Of a stretch of DNA of 64,000 nucleotides, positions 56,265-64,000 are shown in pieces (positions within the stretch are counted from its first letter, which is position 1; each line of letters begins with the position of its first letter). The notes under the pieces were generated by a model. That model was given only the letters and a program-made list of their open reading frames with translations. It ran no database searches and was not told where the DNA came from. The stretch comes from JAVDCA01 sp035293985 (lineage in GTDB: Bacteria > Pseudomonadota > Alphaproteobacteria > Rhizobiales > Xanthobacteraceae), in assembly GCA_035293985.1 (NCBI GenBank), contig DATGLS010000045.1, positions 372,001 to 436,000 on the forward strand. Reading direction: 5' to 3'. A program made the position numbers and the translations under genes.

Positions 56265-56288
56265 AAAACCCCGGCGCTGCGGCCGGGG
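56265..56288 (-). terminator. Terminator-like hairpin in the cspA 5' leader
   Basis: On the minus strand CCCCGGC, a 6-nt loop and GCCGGGG are followed directly by TTTTCT, ending about 32 bases before the cspA start. This reads as an intrinsic terminator or attenuator within the leader. Confidence 0.6.
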
Positions 56289-56677
56289 CGGTTGGTCGAT
56301 GTTTGGAAAGAGCTCGTCTATCAGGCACCGGGGCAAGACCCGGTCGTGGCGACAAGTATCCGGCCGAAACTTCGATGCAGCGAAATATACCCTTAGGTCG
56401 TCACATTTTCAACGTGTTTGCAGCCTGTGTGCCGCGAACCCGACATTCGCGTGCCCTCGCGGCGGCCGCATGGGCAACGTCGGGTTCAAAAGCAGCGCTG
56501 GAATCATAAAGTTGCCGGCGCCCTTTCGGCTCCGAAATTCACCAAATGCCGGGTCGCGGATACCTGCGAACGTCCGAACGGGGCTGTTGGCCGTCCCCGC
56601 CAGGTACGCGCGGCACGTTGCGGTTAGGGTCCGGCGGGCGCACACTGATGCGAAGCTTCCAGTGCCGGTGAGATGCC
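56289..56677. other. cspA upstream region and spacer without recognised gene
   Basis: About 390 bp between the cspA leader hairpin and the next plus-strand gene. It should hold the cspA promoter; several AT-richer spots occur but no confident -35/-10 pair was chosen. Open frames on both strands look like chance. Confidence 0.4.
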
Positions 56678-56947
56678 ATGCCTAGATTGATCGCTGCTGC
56701 AGTCCTCCTCCTCGTGCTGGTCCCCGGCGCGGCCCTGGCCGAGGTCGACTGCGCCCCCAACTGCGATTTCACTCACTATTACGGCCCTTACGATTACACC
56801 TGGGTGCGACCCGGCCTTTTCCTTTATCCGCGCTGCGGTCCGGGCGGGTACTGCTCGCCGTATCTCATCTCGTCGTCGCACTACCGCTTCCGCGGACGCG
56901 TGATCATCCGGCGCTTCGCGCAGCCCATTCGGCGCGCGCCGCAATAG
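56678..56947 (+). CDS. Small secreted Tyr/Pro-rich protein, function unknown
   Basis: 89 aa. Signal peptide (MPRLIAAAVLLLVLVPGAALA, cleavage about residue 22), then a four-cysteine, Tyr-rich segment (VDCAPNCDFTHYYGPYDYTW, CGPGGYCSPY) and an Arg-rich C-terminus. Similar short periplasmic proteins are frequent in Bradyrhizobiaceae; role unknown. Confidence 0.65.
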   Translation: MPRLIAAAVLLLVLVPGAALAEVDCAPNCDFTHYYGPYDYTWVRPGLFLYPRCGPGGYCSPYLISSSHYRFRGRVIIRRFAQPIRRAPQ

Positions 56948-57091
56948 GCTCGGCCACCGACAAAATTTCGGCCCGATAGCGGTATCCAAGTTCCGCGCGC
57001 CTGCGGCTGCGTGCCGCTTGACCGGGGGCCAAACGGTCGGCGGAATGCAGCCATCGGCGACGGGCCGCGGGGCTCAACACGAGAGTGAGGG

Positions 57092-57568
57092 ATGGGCAAA
57101 CCGTCGATGAAGTCGTCGATCGAGCCGTCGATCGCATATTCGGGCGTGGGCCAAAGCCGCCACGGCGCGCCTAAGCTGCGAGCGCTGGGCGCCGCGCTTC
57201 TCGGTTTGGCGCTTGCGCATTGCTCCTCGTTCGACGCCGCGCCGCCCCCCGTCAATGCCAATCTCTATCCGGCGAGGTACAAGGCGACGGTCCTGACGTT
57301 CTTGCAGACCAACCCGTACGGGATGGTGGGGGCCATTTCGGCCGAACTGTCGCCGCCCGTGCTCAAGCCATTCGGGACGGACAGCCGCTACGTCGCCTGC
57401 ATGCACGCTGCCGGGCCGAACTGGCGCAAGGAGAAGATGGTGGTGTTCTATGGCGGCGAGATCAATCAATTCGTGGATGCGACCGAGGAGGCCTGCAAGG
57501 ATGCGGCCTATGCACCCTTCCCCGAGCTCATCGCAATGCTGGCGCAGCTGAAGGCAAAGCCGAAGTGA
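57092..57568 (+). CDS. Putative lipoprotein, function unknown
   Basis: 158 aa. A hydrophobic segment ALLGLALAHC (cysteine about residue 44) looks like a lipobox, although it lies far from the first ATG, so the true start may be downstream (for example ATG 57107). The mature part has TFLQTNPYGM, YVACMHAAGPNWRKEKMVVFYGGEINQFVDAT and ACKDAAYAPFPEL. No domain recognised. Confidence 0.65.
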   Translation: MGKPSMKSSIEPSIAYSGVGQSRHGAPKLRALGAALLGLALAHCSSFDAAPPPVNANLYPARYKATVLTFLQTNPYGMVGAISAELSPPVLKPFGTDSRYVACMHAAGPNWRKEKMVVFYGGEINQFVDATEEACKDAAYAPFPELIAMLAQLKAKPK

Positions 57569-57724
57569 CCTTGCCTAGCTCATCGGCTCATTGGTATCAA
57601 ATTACCACTAAAGGTGCCGCGTCCATTTTTGGCAGAATGGCAGAAATGGCAGAGCATCCCAACTGGGATAACAGTAAGAATATCAATGCTCGGCGAGAGC
57701 CGGCTGCGGCGCGCGTTGAATGCC

Positions 57725-58417
57725 CTATAGGTCCGCCTGCAGGCCGCGCACGAACGCCGAGAGCCCCGTCTGCCGTTCACGCTTGAGCCGCTCCGCCGCA
57801 AGGATCGCGCGCACCTCCGCAAACGCATGGTCGAGATCGCGATTGACGATCACATAATCGTACTCGGGCCAGTGGCTCATCTCGTCGGCGGCCTTGGCCA
57901 TGCGCGCGCGGATGACCTCCTCGGAATCCTGGGCGCGGGTGTGCAGCCGGCGCCCGAGCTCCTCCGCCGAGGGCGGCAGCACGAACACGCTCACGAGGTC
58001 GCTGCGCGCCTTTTCGCGCACCTGCTGTGTTCCCTGCCAGTCGATGTCGAACAGCACGTCGCGGCCGGCCGCGAGCGCGCGCTCGACCGGGGCGCGCGGG
58101 GTGCCGTAGCGATTGCTGTGGACCTCGGCCCATTCGAGCAGCTCGCCATTATTCACCATCGCGTCGAAGCGCGCGCGGTCGATGAAATGATAGTGCACGC
58201 CGTCCTCCTCGCCCGGCCGGCGCGGCCGCGTCGTCACCGAGATCGAGAGGTCGACGGCGGGATCATCGAGCAGCAGGCGCGAAAGCGTCGTTTTGCCGGC
58301 GCCCGAGGGCGAGGAGAGCACGAGCATGAGCCCGCGCCGCGCGATGGCGTCGCTCGTGCGCGCTTTCTCGCGTGCTGACTTGCGTACTCCCTGACGCTCG
58401 CCCAGCCCCCTACTCAA
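57725..58417 (-). CDS. gmk: Guanylate kinase
   Basis: 230 aa with a TTG start overlapping the yicC stop, or 200 aa from ATG 58327. P-loop LSSPSGAGKTTLSR (about 34-47); VSVTTRPRRPGEEDGVHYHFI and the lid IDWQGTQQVREKA follow the GMP-kinase family. It phosphorylates GMP to GDP. CAGGTG lies 8 bases before the TTG, which supports the longer form as in other Rhizobiales. End of the fab-mltG-yicC-gmk run. Confidence 0.93.
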   Translation of the reverse strand: MSRGLGERQGVRKSAREKARTSDAIARRGLMLVLSSPSGAGKTTLSRLLLDDPAVDLSISVTTRPRRPGEEDGVHYHFIDRARFDAMVNNGELLEWAEVHSNRYGTPRAPVERALAAGRDVLFDIDWQGTQQVREKARSDLVSVFVLPPSAEELGRRLHTRAQDSEEVIRARMAKAADEMSHWPEYDYVIVNRDLDHAFAEVRAILAAERLKRERQTGLSAFVRGLQADL

Positions 58418-59297
58418 GGTTCTGCACCTGCTCGCGGAACTGCTCGACCAGGCTCTTGAGCTCGAGTCCGATATTGGTCAGCTCCATGTCGTTCGCCTTG
58501 GCGCACAGCGTGTTGGTCTCGCGGTTGAGCTCCTGCGCCAGGAAGTCGAGCCGGCGGCCGACGGCGCCGCCGCCGCGGATGGTCTTGGTCGCCTGGTCGA
58601 TATGGGCAGTGAGCCGGTCGAGCTCCTCGCGCACGTCGGCCTTGCTGGCGATCAGGATCGCCTCCTGATGCAGCCGGTCGGGATCGAACCGCTCCGCGGC
58701 CTCGAGCAGCGTCGCGACCTGCTCGGCGAGACGCGCGCGGATCGCATCCGGTTTGCGCCCGGGCGACGCCTCGGCGCGCGCCACCAGCGCGGACATCTCC
58801 CCGAGCCGCGCGAGCAGGATGCGGCCGAGCGCTTCGCCCTCGTGCCGGCGCATCTTCGCGAGCTCAGCAAGCGTCGCCTCGAAGCCGTTGACGGCCGCAG
58901 CCTGCGCGGCCGTGCGCTCGTCATCGCTCTCCGCCGCGTCCGCGACCTCGATGACGCCCTTGATCGCGAGTATCCCGTCGAGCCGCGCCGGCTCCGCCTC
59001 GATGCGGTCCGCGAGCGAGTTCAGCGTGGCGATGACCGCCGCCAGCACCTCCTCGTTGACTTTCACGGTCGGCGCCGCGCCCTTGCGCTCGACATTGAGA
59101 GTCGCGTGCAACGTGCCGCGCGCCAAGACCTCGCCGGCGCGCCCTCGCACCGCCGCCTCGATCGCGTCCCAACCGGGCGGCAGGCGCAGGCGCAGGTCGA
59201 GGCCCTTGGCATTGACCGAGCGGATTTCCCAGGCCCAGCCATACGCGCCGGCGACCCCCTGGCCGCGCGCAAAGCCGGTCATGCTCGAAAGCGCCAT
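58410..59297 (-). CDS. YicC family protein
   Basis: 295 aa from MALSSMTGFARGQG, the near-invariant YicC N-terminus. The C-terminal DUF1732 region with DRLTAHIDQATKTIRGGGAVGRRLDFLAQELNRETNT is present. E. coli YicC is an endoribonuclease-type protein linked to sRNA turnover. Directly upstream of gmk, as in many bacteria. Confidence 0.92.
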   Translation of the reverse strand: MALSSMTGFARGQGVAGAYGWAWEIRSVNAKGLDLRLRLPPGWDAIEAAVRGRAGEVLARGTLHATLNVERKGAAPTVKVNEEVLAAVIATLNSLADRIEAEPARLDGILAIKGVIEVADAAESDDERTAAQAAAVNGFEATLAELAKMRRHEGEALGRILLARLGEMSALVARAEASPGRKPDAIRARLAEQVATLLEAAERFDPDRLHQEAILIASKADVREELDRLTAHIDQATKTIRGGGAVGRRLDFLAQELNRETNTLCAKANDMELTNIGLELKSLVEQFREQVQNLE

Positions 59298-59425
59298 GCC
59301 GTCAGGGTCTCCGCAGATGAGAATCGGCTGCGTGAAATGTGCACCGACCATATCCGAACCGGGACGGTTCGTCATTGGCGGCGCCGCCGGCGACGCCGCG
59401 GCCCAAGCACGCGCCGTGGCCCTGC

Positions 59426-59848
59426 CTAGGTCAGTCGCTTGCCGAGACTGACGCGCTCCTCGATCGCGTAGCCGAGGCCTTCGTAGAACGCGGCAACAAC
59501 ACGGTTCGTGGCGCGGACCTGCAGGTTGATCTTGCGGCAGCCGAGCGCGTGCAGCCGCTCCTCGGCGGCGCGTACCAGGGCGGCGCCGATGCCACGGCGC
59601 CGGTGCGAGATGCGCACCGCGACGGCGTAAAGCCAGCCGCGGTGGCCGTCATATCCGGCCATGATCGAGCCGATGACACGCCCGCCATGGAGCGCCACCA
59701 GGAGAAGCTCGGGCTGCACCGCGAGCTTCGCCGGAATTGCGACCTCGGCCGCGTTCCATGGCGGATCGTCCGGAAAGGCTTCCCGCCACAGGGCGGCGAC
59801 GTCGGCGAAATGTGCGGCCCGATAGCGGTCGATGGAAAACGTCGTCAT
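59426..59848 (-). CDS. GNAT family N-acetyltransferase
   Basis: 140 aa from MTTFSIDRYR. Acetyl-CoA-binding motif RRRGIGAALV (about 82-91), preceding strand LYAVAVRISH, and the C-terminal AFYEGLGYAIEERVSLG. RimI/AAC-like monodomain acetyltransferase; substrate unknown. It lies between mltG and yicC on the same strand. Confidence 0.9.
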   Translation of the reverse strand: MTTFSIDRYRAAHFADVAALWREAFPDDPPWNAAEVAIPAKLAVQPELLLVALHGGRVIGSIMAGYDGHRGWLYAVAVRISHRRRGIGAALVRAAEERLHALGCRKINLQVRATNRVVAAFYEGLGYAIEERVSLGKRLT

Positions 59849-59873
59849 GCGGGCCGCGGGCCTCGGCGGTGCG

Positions 59874-61103
59874 CTACTGCGGCTGGGGCTGCGGCGCGGG
59901 CTTGCGCTTGACGCTGCGCCTGACCGAGGCGGGTCGCATCGGCGGGCCGGGGGGCGGCGCGGGTTGCGCAGCCGGCGCGGGTTGCGCCGCCGCTGCGGGC
60001 GGCGGGACGGCAGCGGCGGCATTCTCGCCGTGCTGCTGGTGCTCGATCCCGCGCAGGCGGTCGACGTTCCTCTGATGCTCGCCGTAGTTCTCGGAGAACA
60101 TATGGCCGCCGTTGCCGTCGGCGACGAAGTACAATTCCTTGGTGCGCGCCGGGTTGGCGGCGGCCTCGAGCGAGGCGCGGCCCGGATTGGCGATCGGCCC
60201 GGGCGGGAGGCCCTCGATCACATAGGTGTTGTAGGGAGTCGGCTGGCGGATCTCGCTTTCCAGGATCGGCCGGCCGAGCGACCCCTTGCCGCCGACCAGG
60301 CCGTAGATGATCGTCGGATCGGACTGCAGCTTCATATGCTTGTTGAGTCGGTTGACGAAGACGGCGGCGACGCGGGTGCGCTCCTCCGCCTTGCTGGTCT
60401 CCTTCTCGATCAGCGACGCCAGCGTGACGAGGTCCTCGGGCGTCTTGATCGGCAGGTCGGGCACCCGGTGCTCCCACACGTATTGCACGAGCTTGCGCTG
60501 CTCGTCCTGCATGCGCTTGATCACCTGCTCGCGCGAGGTGCCGCGCGGAAATTTGTAAGTCTCGGGCAGCAGCGAGCCCTCGCGCGGGATCTCGGTGATC
60601 GGGCCGGTCAGCATGTCGTTGTCGAGCAGGCGCTGGACGATCTGCTGCGACGTGAGCCCCTCCGGGATAGAGATCGGGTGCTGCACGACCTTGCCTTCGG
60701 TCATCGTCGTGATGACGTCATGCAGGCTCGCGTGCTTGGTGAACTGATATTCGCCGAACTTGAGATCGCTGCGCACCTTCATCGCGAAGACGCCGGCGAC
60801 GAACAGCCAGGGCTGATCGATGACCCCTTCGCGCTTGAGCTGATCGCCGATATCGCGGATGCCGCCGCGCGGGACGTTGACGATCTTGTCCTCCACGAGC
60901 GGTCCGGGCGCATCGAAGCGCTCCTTGCCGATGATCAGCGCGCCGCCGGCGACGATCATCGCCAGGATCAGGACGGTGAAGACCGCATTGCCGGCGATGA
61001 CCAGCGGATGCCGCGCCCCCGCGGAGCGGCGGGTCGGCATGGGCACGCGCTCCGGCTCGAGCGCGGCGCGCGGGCTACGGGGCGAAATCCGTTGTTCCAT
61101 CAA
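59874..61103 (-). CDS. mltG: Endolytic murein transglycosylase MltG
   Basis: 409 aa. Single N-terminal membrane segment (about 33-53) and a YceG domain with the LysM-like part, then catalytic E in ASLIEKETSKAEER, SDPTIIYGL and NTYVIEGLPPGPIANPGRAS. The C-terminal ~65 residues are Ala/Pro-rich and Lys/Arg-tailed. MltG cleaves nascent glycan strands and sets their length. Between fabF and the GNAT gene. Confidence 0.94.
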   Translation of the reverse strand: MMEQRISPRSPRAALEPERVPMPTRRSAGARHPLVIAGNAVFTVLILAMIVAGGALIIGKERFDAPGPLVEDKIVNVPRGGIRDIGDQLKREGVIDQPWLFVAGVFAMKVRSDLKFGEYQFTKHASLHDVITTMTEGKVVQHPISIPEGLTSQQIVQRLLDNDMLTGPITEIPREGSLLPETYKFPRGTSREQVIKRMQDEQRKLVQYVWEHRVPDLPIKTPEDLVTLASLIEKETSKAEERTRVAAVFVNRLNKHMKLQSDPTIIYGLVGGKGSLGRPILESEIRQPTPYNTYVIEGLPPGPIANPGRASLEAAANPARTKELYFVADGNGGHMFSENYGEHQRNVDRLRGIEHQQHGENAAAAVPPPAAAAQPAPAAQPAPPPGPPMRPASVRRSVKRKPAPQPQPQ

Positions 61104-61628
61104 TTCCGCAGTCGACCCGGCCGCGACGTCACATCCTGGCGTCTCGCTGCCACGATATGCCGCCTCGCTTCAGGCCCTCCCAACTCAACTTCATCATCAC
61201 GCAACAAGGCCGGGCGCCGATTCGCGAGGGCCCCGATCGCGCAACCGTATACCAGGGTCGTCGATCCGAACACCAGCGTCGTGCAGTCTTTGCCGCCAAG
61301 GCTCCCCGCAACAGCTCGTTGCGCGCAAACAGCGGGATGACTTTGCGCAGAGTTTGCGGCGGGAGCGCGGCCGGAAGAGGGCGCGGAGGGCCGCGCCGCG
61401 GCGCCGGCAAAAAGGCGCGCCGCCCCTGACCGTCGCTCTCCGGCAGTCCCGACGCCATCGCGGCTTGCCCCACCCGAACACGACTTTGACGAACACGCTC
61501 TGACGACTGACTCTGACGACTGACTCTGACAACGACCTCGACTTGCCGCAGCCGATCCCGCGCCAAGCTTCGCCGAAGCTACATGGAATCGCGGCGAAAG
61601 AGTCGCGGCGAAAACGCCGCAGCCGTGC
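61104..61628. other. fabF-mltG spacer with repeats, no recognised gene
   Basis: About 525 bp. It holds a 13-bp tandem repeat (TGACGACTGACTC, 61501-61539, about three copies) and a perfect hairpin GCGGCGAAAACGCCGC (61605-61620) immediately after fabF that could act as a terminator. Open frames on the minus strand (for example 61197-61532) lack family features. Confidence 0.45.
61501..61539. repeat. 13-bp tandem repeat in the fabF-mltG spacer
   Basis: TGACGACTGACTC occurs twice exactly, then TGACAACGACCTC as a degenerate third copy; a weaker TGACGAACACGCTC precedes it. Confidence 0.75.
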
Positions 61629-62891
61629 TCAATCCACAGCGCGGAAGATGAGCGACGCGTTGGTCCCGCCGAAGCCGAAGGAATTCGACAGCACCGTGTT
61701 GATTTCCTTCTTTCGCGCTTTGTTCGGGACGAGGTCGATGGCGGTCTCGACCGACGGATTGTCGAGATTGATGGTGGGCGGCGCGATATCGTCGCGAATG
61801 GCAAGCACCGAGAAGATCGCCTCGACTGCGCCCGCCGCCCCGAGCAGGTGGCCGATCGACGACTTGGTCGACGACATGGCGATCTTGCCAGCCGCATTGC
61901 CGACCACGCGCTGCACGGCGCCGAGCTCGATCTCGTCACCGAGGGGCGTCGAGGTGCCGTGGGCATTGATATAGTCGATCTCGGCCGGCGAGATGCCGGC
62001 GCGCTTGAGCGCCATCTGCATGCAGCGATAGGCGCCGTCGCCGTCCTCGGCCGGCGCCGTGATGTGGTGGGCATCGCCCGAGAGCCCGTAGCCGATCACC
62101 TCGGCGTAGATCTTGGCGCCGCGGCGCTTGGCGTGCTCGTATTCCTCGAGCACCACCACGCCGGCCCCCTCGCCGATCACGAAGCCGTCGCGCGCCTTGT
62201 CATAGGGGCGCGAGGCGCGCGTCGGCTCATCGTTGAAGCCGGTCGACAGCGCGCGGCAGGCCGCGAAGCCCGCGACGCCGATTCGGGTGATCGGCGACTC
62301 GGTGCCGCCCGCGACCATGACGTCGGCATCGTCGAAGATGATGAGCCGCGCCGCATCGCCGATCGCATGCGCCCCGGTCGAGCAAGCGGTGACGACCGCA
62401 TGGTTCGGCCCTTTGAGCCCGTGGGTGATCGACACGTAGCCGGACGCGAGATTGATCAACCGCCCCGGAATGAAGAACGGCGAGACCCGGCGCGGTCCTT
62501 TCTCCTTGAGCACGATCGAGGTCTCGGCGATGCCCTCGAGGCCACCGATGCCGGAGCCGATCATCACGCCGGTGCGGGTGCGGTCCTCATAGGAGGTGGG
62601 CTTCCAACCCGAATCCGCGATCGCCTGGGTGGCGGCGCACATCGCATAGGTAATGAACTCGTCGACCTTGCGCTGCTCCTTCGGTTCCATCCACTGATCG
62701 GGATTGTAAGTGCCGTCCGCGCCGTCGCCGCGCGGGATCTGGCAGGCGATCCTCGACGGCAGATCCGCGACTTCGAACTTCTCGATTTTGCGCGCGCCGC
62801 TCTCGCCCTTGAGCAAGCGCGACCACGTCGCCTCTACGCCGCAGGCGAGCGGCGAGACCATTCCCAATCCGGTAATGACGACACGTCTCAT
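61629..62891 (-). CDS. fabF: Beta-ketoacyl-ACP synthase II
   Basis: 420 aa. The catalytic triad motifs are visible: Cys170 in VVTACSTGAH, His in NAHGTSTPLGD (about 309) and His in SSIGHLLGAAG (about 346). It elongates acyl-ACP with malonyl-ACP. Follows acpP after ~290 bp on the same strand, as in other alphaproteobacteria. Confidence 0.96.
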   Translation of the reverse strand: MRRVVITGLGMVSPLACGVEATWSRLLKGESGARKIEKFEVADLPSRIACQIPRGDGADGTYNPDQWMEPKEQRKVDEFITYAMCAATQAIADSGWKPTSYEDRTRTGVMIGSGIGGLEGIAETSIVLKEKGPRRVSPFFIPGRLINLASGYVSITHGLKGPNHAVVTACSTGAHAIGDAARLIIFDDADVMVAGGTESPITRIGVAGFAACRALSTGFNDEPTRASRPYDKARDGFVIGEGAGVVVLEEYEHAKRRGAKIYAEVIGYGLSGDAHHITAPAEDGDGAYRCMQMALKRAGISPAEIDYINAHGTSTPLGDEIELGAVQRVVGNAAGKIAMSSTKSSIGHLLGAAGAVEAIFSVLAIRDDIAPPTINLDNPSVETAIDLVPNKARKKEINTVLSNSFGFGGTNASLIFRAVD

Positions 62892-63181
62892 CTAGGGTGT
62901 GCTCATAGTCTATTGGCTTGCATGGGCGCCGAGCCTTTCGCGCAAAGCGCGATCCCAGACGCGATCTCCGACCACAGATAGCCGGACCCAGGCGCGCGGG
63001 AAAGCGCCAGATGCGCCGGCCCGCGCGACTTCGCTGCAGTGCGAAGATTGGACGGATGTGAGGTGACGGACCGGCACCCGAAAGCGAGCGGCGCCGACCA
63101 GCGGCGCCGCGACGGATACCGACCTGTCAGCACTTGGGGAACGCCAAATCGGCGCCCGGCCAACGCGCTGTCAGCGCGCTC

Positions 63182-63421
63182 TCAGCTCTTGGCGTTCTTT
63201 TCCAGAAACTTGACCGCATCCCCGACGGTCAGAATGGTTTCCGCCGCATCGTCGGGAATTTCGCAGCCGAACTCCTCCTCGAAGGCCATGACCAGCTCGA
63301 CCGTATCGAGCGAGTCGGCACCGAGGTCGTCGATGAAGCTCTTTTCGTCCGTGACCTTGTCGGGCTCGACACCGAGATGGTCCACGACAATCTTCTTCAC
63401 CCGGTCGCCAATGTCACTCAT
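63182..63421 (-). CDS. acpP: Acyl carrier protein
   Basis: 79 aa. Phosphopantetheine serine Ser37 in GADSLDTVELVMAFEEEF; the MSDIGDRVKKIVVDHLGV N-terminus is typical. Small acidic four-helix protein carrying fatty-acyl chains. Normally fabG lies directly upstream; here the next gene upstream is fabD. Confidence 0.97.
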   Translation of the reverse strand: MSDIGDRVKKIVVDHLGVEPDKVTDEKSFIDDLGADSLDTVELVMAFEEEFGCEIPDDAAETILTVGDAVKFLEKNAKS

Positions 63422-63592
63422 CGTCCCAACCTCGTGCGCTTCCAAGCTGGCCTTGCCGTCGAAGCGACTCCCGGTCGCGGCGCGGCGCGTCGTGGTTCCG
63501 CGGCGGGGCAAAATCGCGTTCGAGGAAGATGCGAAAGCGCCTTCCCCCACTCAGCCGTGTCGCCCCAGCCGCGTCGGTCCGGTTATCACACT

Positions 63593-64000
63593 TCAAATCC
63601 GTTGACCAGCATGGGTGCCGGTACGGAAAACCGCAATATCATCGGGCGTTCCGATGGCAACGCCGGCTGCCCCATCGGCAATGCGCTTGACCAGGCCCGA
63701 CAAGACTTTCCCGGTGCCGACCTCGTAGAAGGTGGTCACGCCGGCGCCCGCCATATTCGAGACGCTGTCGCGCCAGCGCACCGTACCGGTCACCTGCTCG
63801 ATCAGGCGGCGCACGATCTCCGCCGGATCGGTGATCGGCTGCGCCGTGACATTGGCGACCAGAGGAACCGCGGGTTGCCGCACCGTCACCTTGCCGAGCG
63901 CCTCGGCCATGACGTCGGCGGCGGGCTGCATCAGCGCGCAATGGAAGGGGGCGGACACGGTCAGCATCATGGCGCGGCGCGCGCCCTTTTGCTTCGCGAT
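63593..64000 (-). CDS. fabD: Malonyl-CoA:ACP transacylase, C-terminal part (runs off right edge)
   Basis: 136 codons present, open to the window edge. LTVSAPFHCALM contains the catalytic histidine of FabD; FYEVGTGKVLSGLVKRI and QVTGTVRWRDSVSNM are typical of its C-terminal part. Transfers malonyl from CoA to ACP. The active-site serine is outside the window. Confidence 0.93.
   Translation of the reverse strand: MAKQKGARRAMMLTVSAPFHCALMQPAADVMAEALGKVTVRQPAVPLVANVTAQPITDPAEIVRRLIEQVTGTVRWRDSVSNMAGAGVTTFYEVGTGKVLSGLVKRIADGAAGVAIGTPDDIAVFRTGTHAGQRI

Noticed and set aside
56409..56645. A 78-codon minus-strand frame upstream of cspA
   Set aside because: No ribosome site or recognisable feature; the cspA promoter and leader are expected here.
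57569..57724. Short AT-rich stretch with TGGCAGA repeats downstream of the lipoprotein gene as a possible small gene
   Set aside because: The only open frame runs into the 3' end of gmk and lacks a ribosome site.
61197..61532. Minus-strand frames between fabF and mltG
   Set aside because: Composition is Arg/Cys-rich, two frames overlap with equal claim, and the 5' part is made of tandem repeats.

Overview
The window is high-GC DNA from an alphaproteobacterium, most likely a Hyphomicrobiales (Rhizobiales) member near Bradyrhizobiaceae/Xanthobacteraceae. The support is MipZ (the alphaproteobacterial division-site regulator), an IF-1 with a basic C-terminal tail, a 16S-type DctQM TRAP fusion, SPOR-domain and Rhizobiales-style short secreted proteins, and intergenic palindromic repeats of the 'GTCATTGCG' and 'TAGCCCGGATG' kinds seen in that order. 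No rRNA, tRNA, transposase, phage gene or CRISPR array was recognised. Identifications come from reading motifs in translated sequence; no database search was run.

Layout. 0-8 kb: the 3' end of a SPOR-domain protein, a minus-strand thiamine operon (thiO-thiS-thiG-thiE plus a J-domain membrane protein) behind a TPP riboswitch, mipZ, then panC and a DinB-family gene. 8-18 kb: a divergent pair of ring-cleavage dioxygenases (intradiol and gentisate-type), a DUF1489 gene, an orphan biotin-dependent carboxylase alpha subunit, a class II aldolase and katG with an OxyR-like upstream site. 18-26 kb: a truncated gluconolactonase remnant next to a palindromic repeat, an ABC-F ATPase, an S10 peptidase, a lipoprotein, a PAP2 phosphatase and a GT39-type glycosyltransferase. 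26-36.4 kb: the envelope/ribosome core cluster holC-pepA (minus) and lptF-lptG-lptD-surA-pdxA-rsmA (plus). A tandem duplication here has left an internally deleted surA copy and a second lptD tail. 36.5-53.4 kb: an accessory-looking block with an alcohol dehydrogenase, a Bug-type receptor, a possible glycosyltransferase, a structured RNA locus with a 25-codon ORF, TauE/SafE, CapA, TRAP transport genes, an ABC/CPBP-protease exporter, an LLM flavin oxidoreductase, a NitT/TauT-type binding protein, an H-NS-like protein and a UbiD-type decarboxylase. 53.4-56.3 kb: a cold/RNA module (RhlE-type helicase, IF-1, a 75-aa unknown, CspA). 57.7-64 kb: gmk, yicC, a GNAT acetyltransferase, mltG, fabF, acpP and the 3' end of fabD, all on the minus strand.

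Functionally the window joins cofactor supply (thiamine, pantothenate, PLP), LPS export and outer-membrane assembly (LptF/G/D, SurA), fatty-acid synthesis (FabD, AcpP, FabF) and peptidoglycan/division genes (MltG, MipZ) with catabolic and uptake genes for aromatics and organic acids. The observations most worth checking are the structured RNA locus at 39.94-40.24 kb, whose extended Shine-Dalgarno sequence is paired with codons of its own short ORF; the surA duplication; terminator-like hairpins in the leaders of both the helicase gene and cspA; and the gluconolactonase remnant that ends at a repeat.
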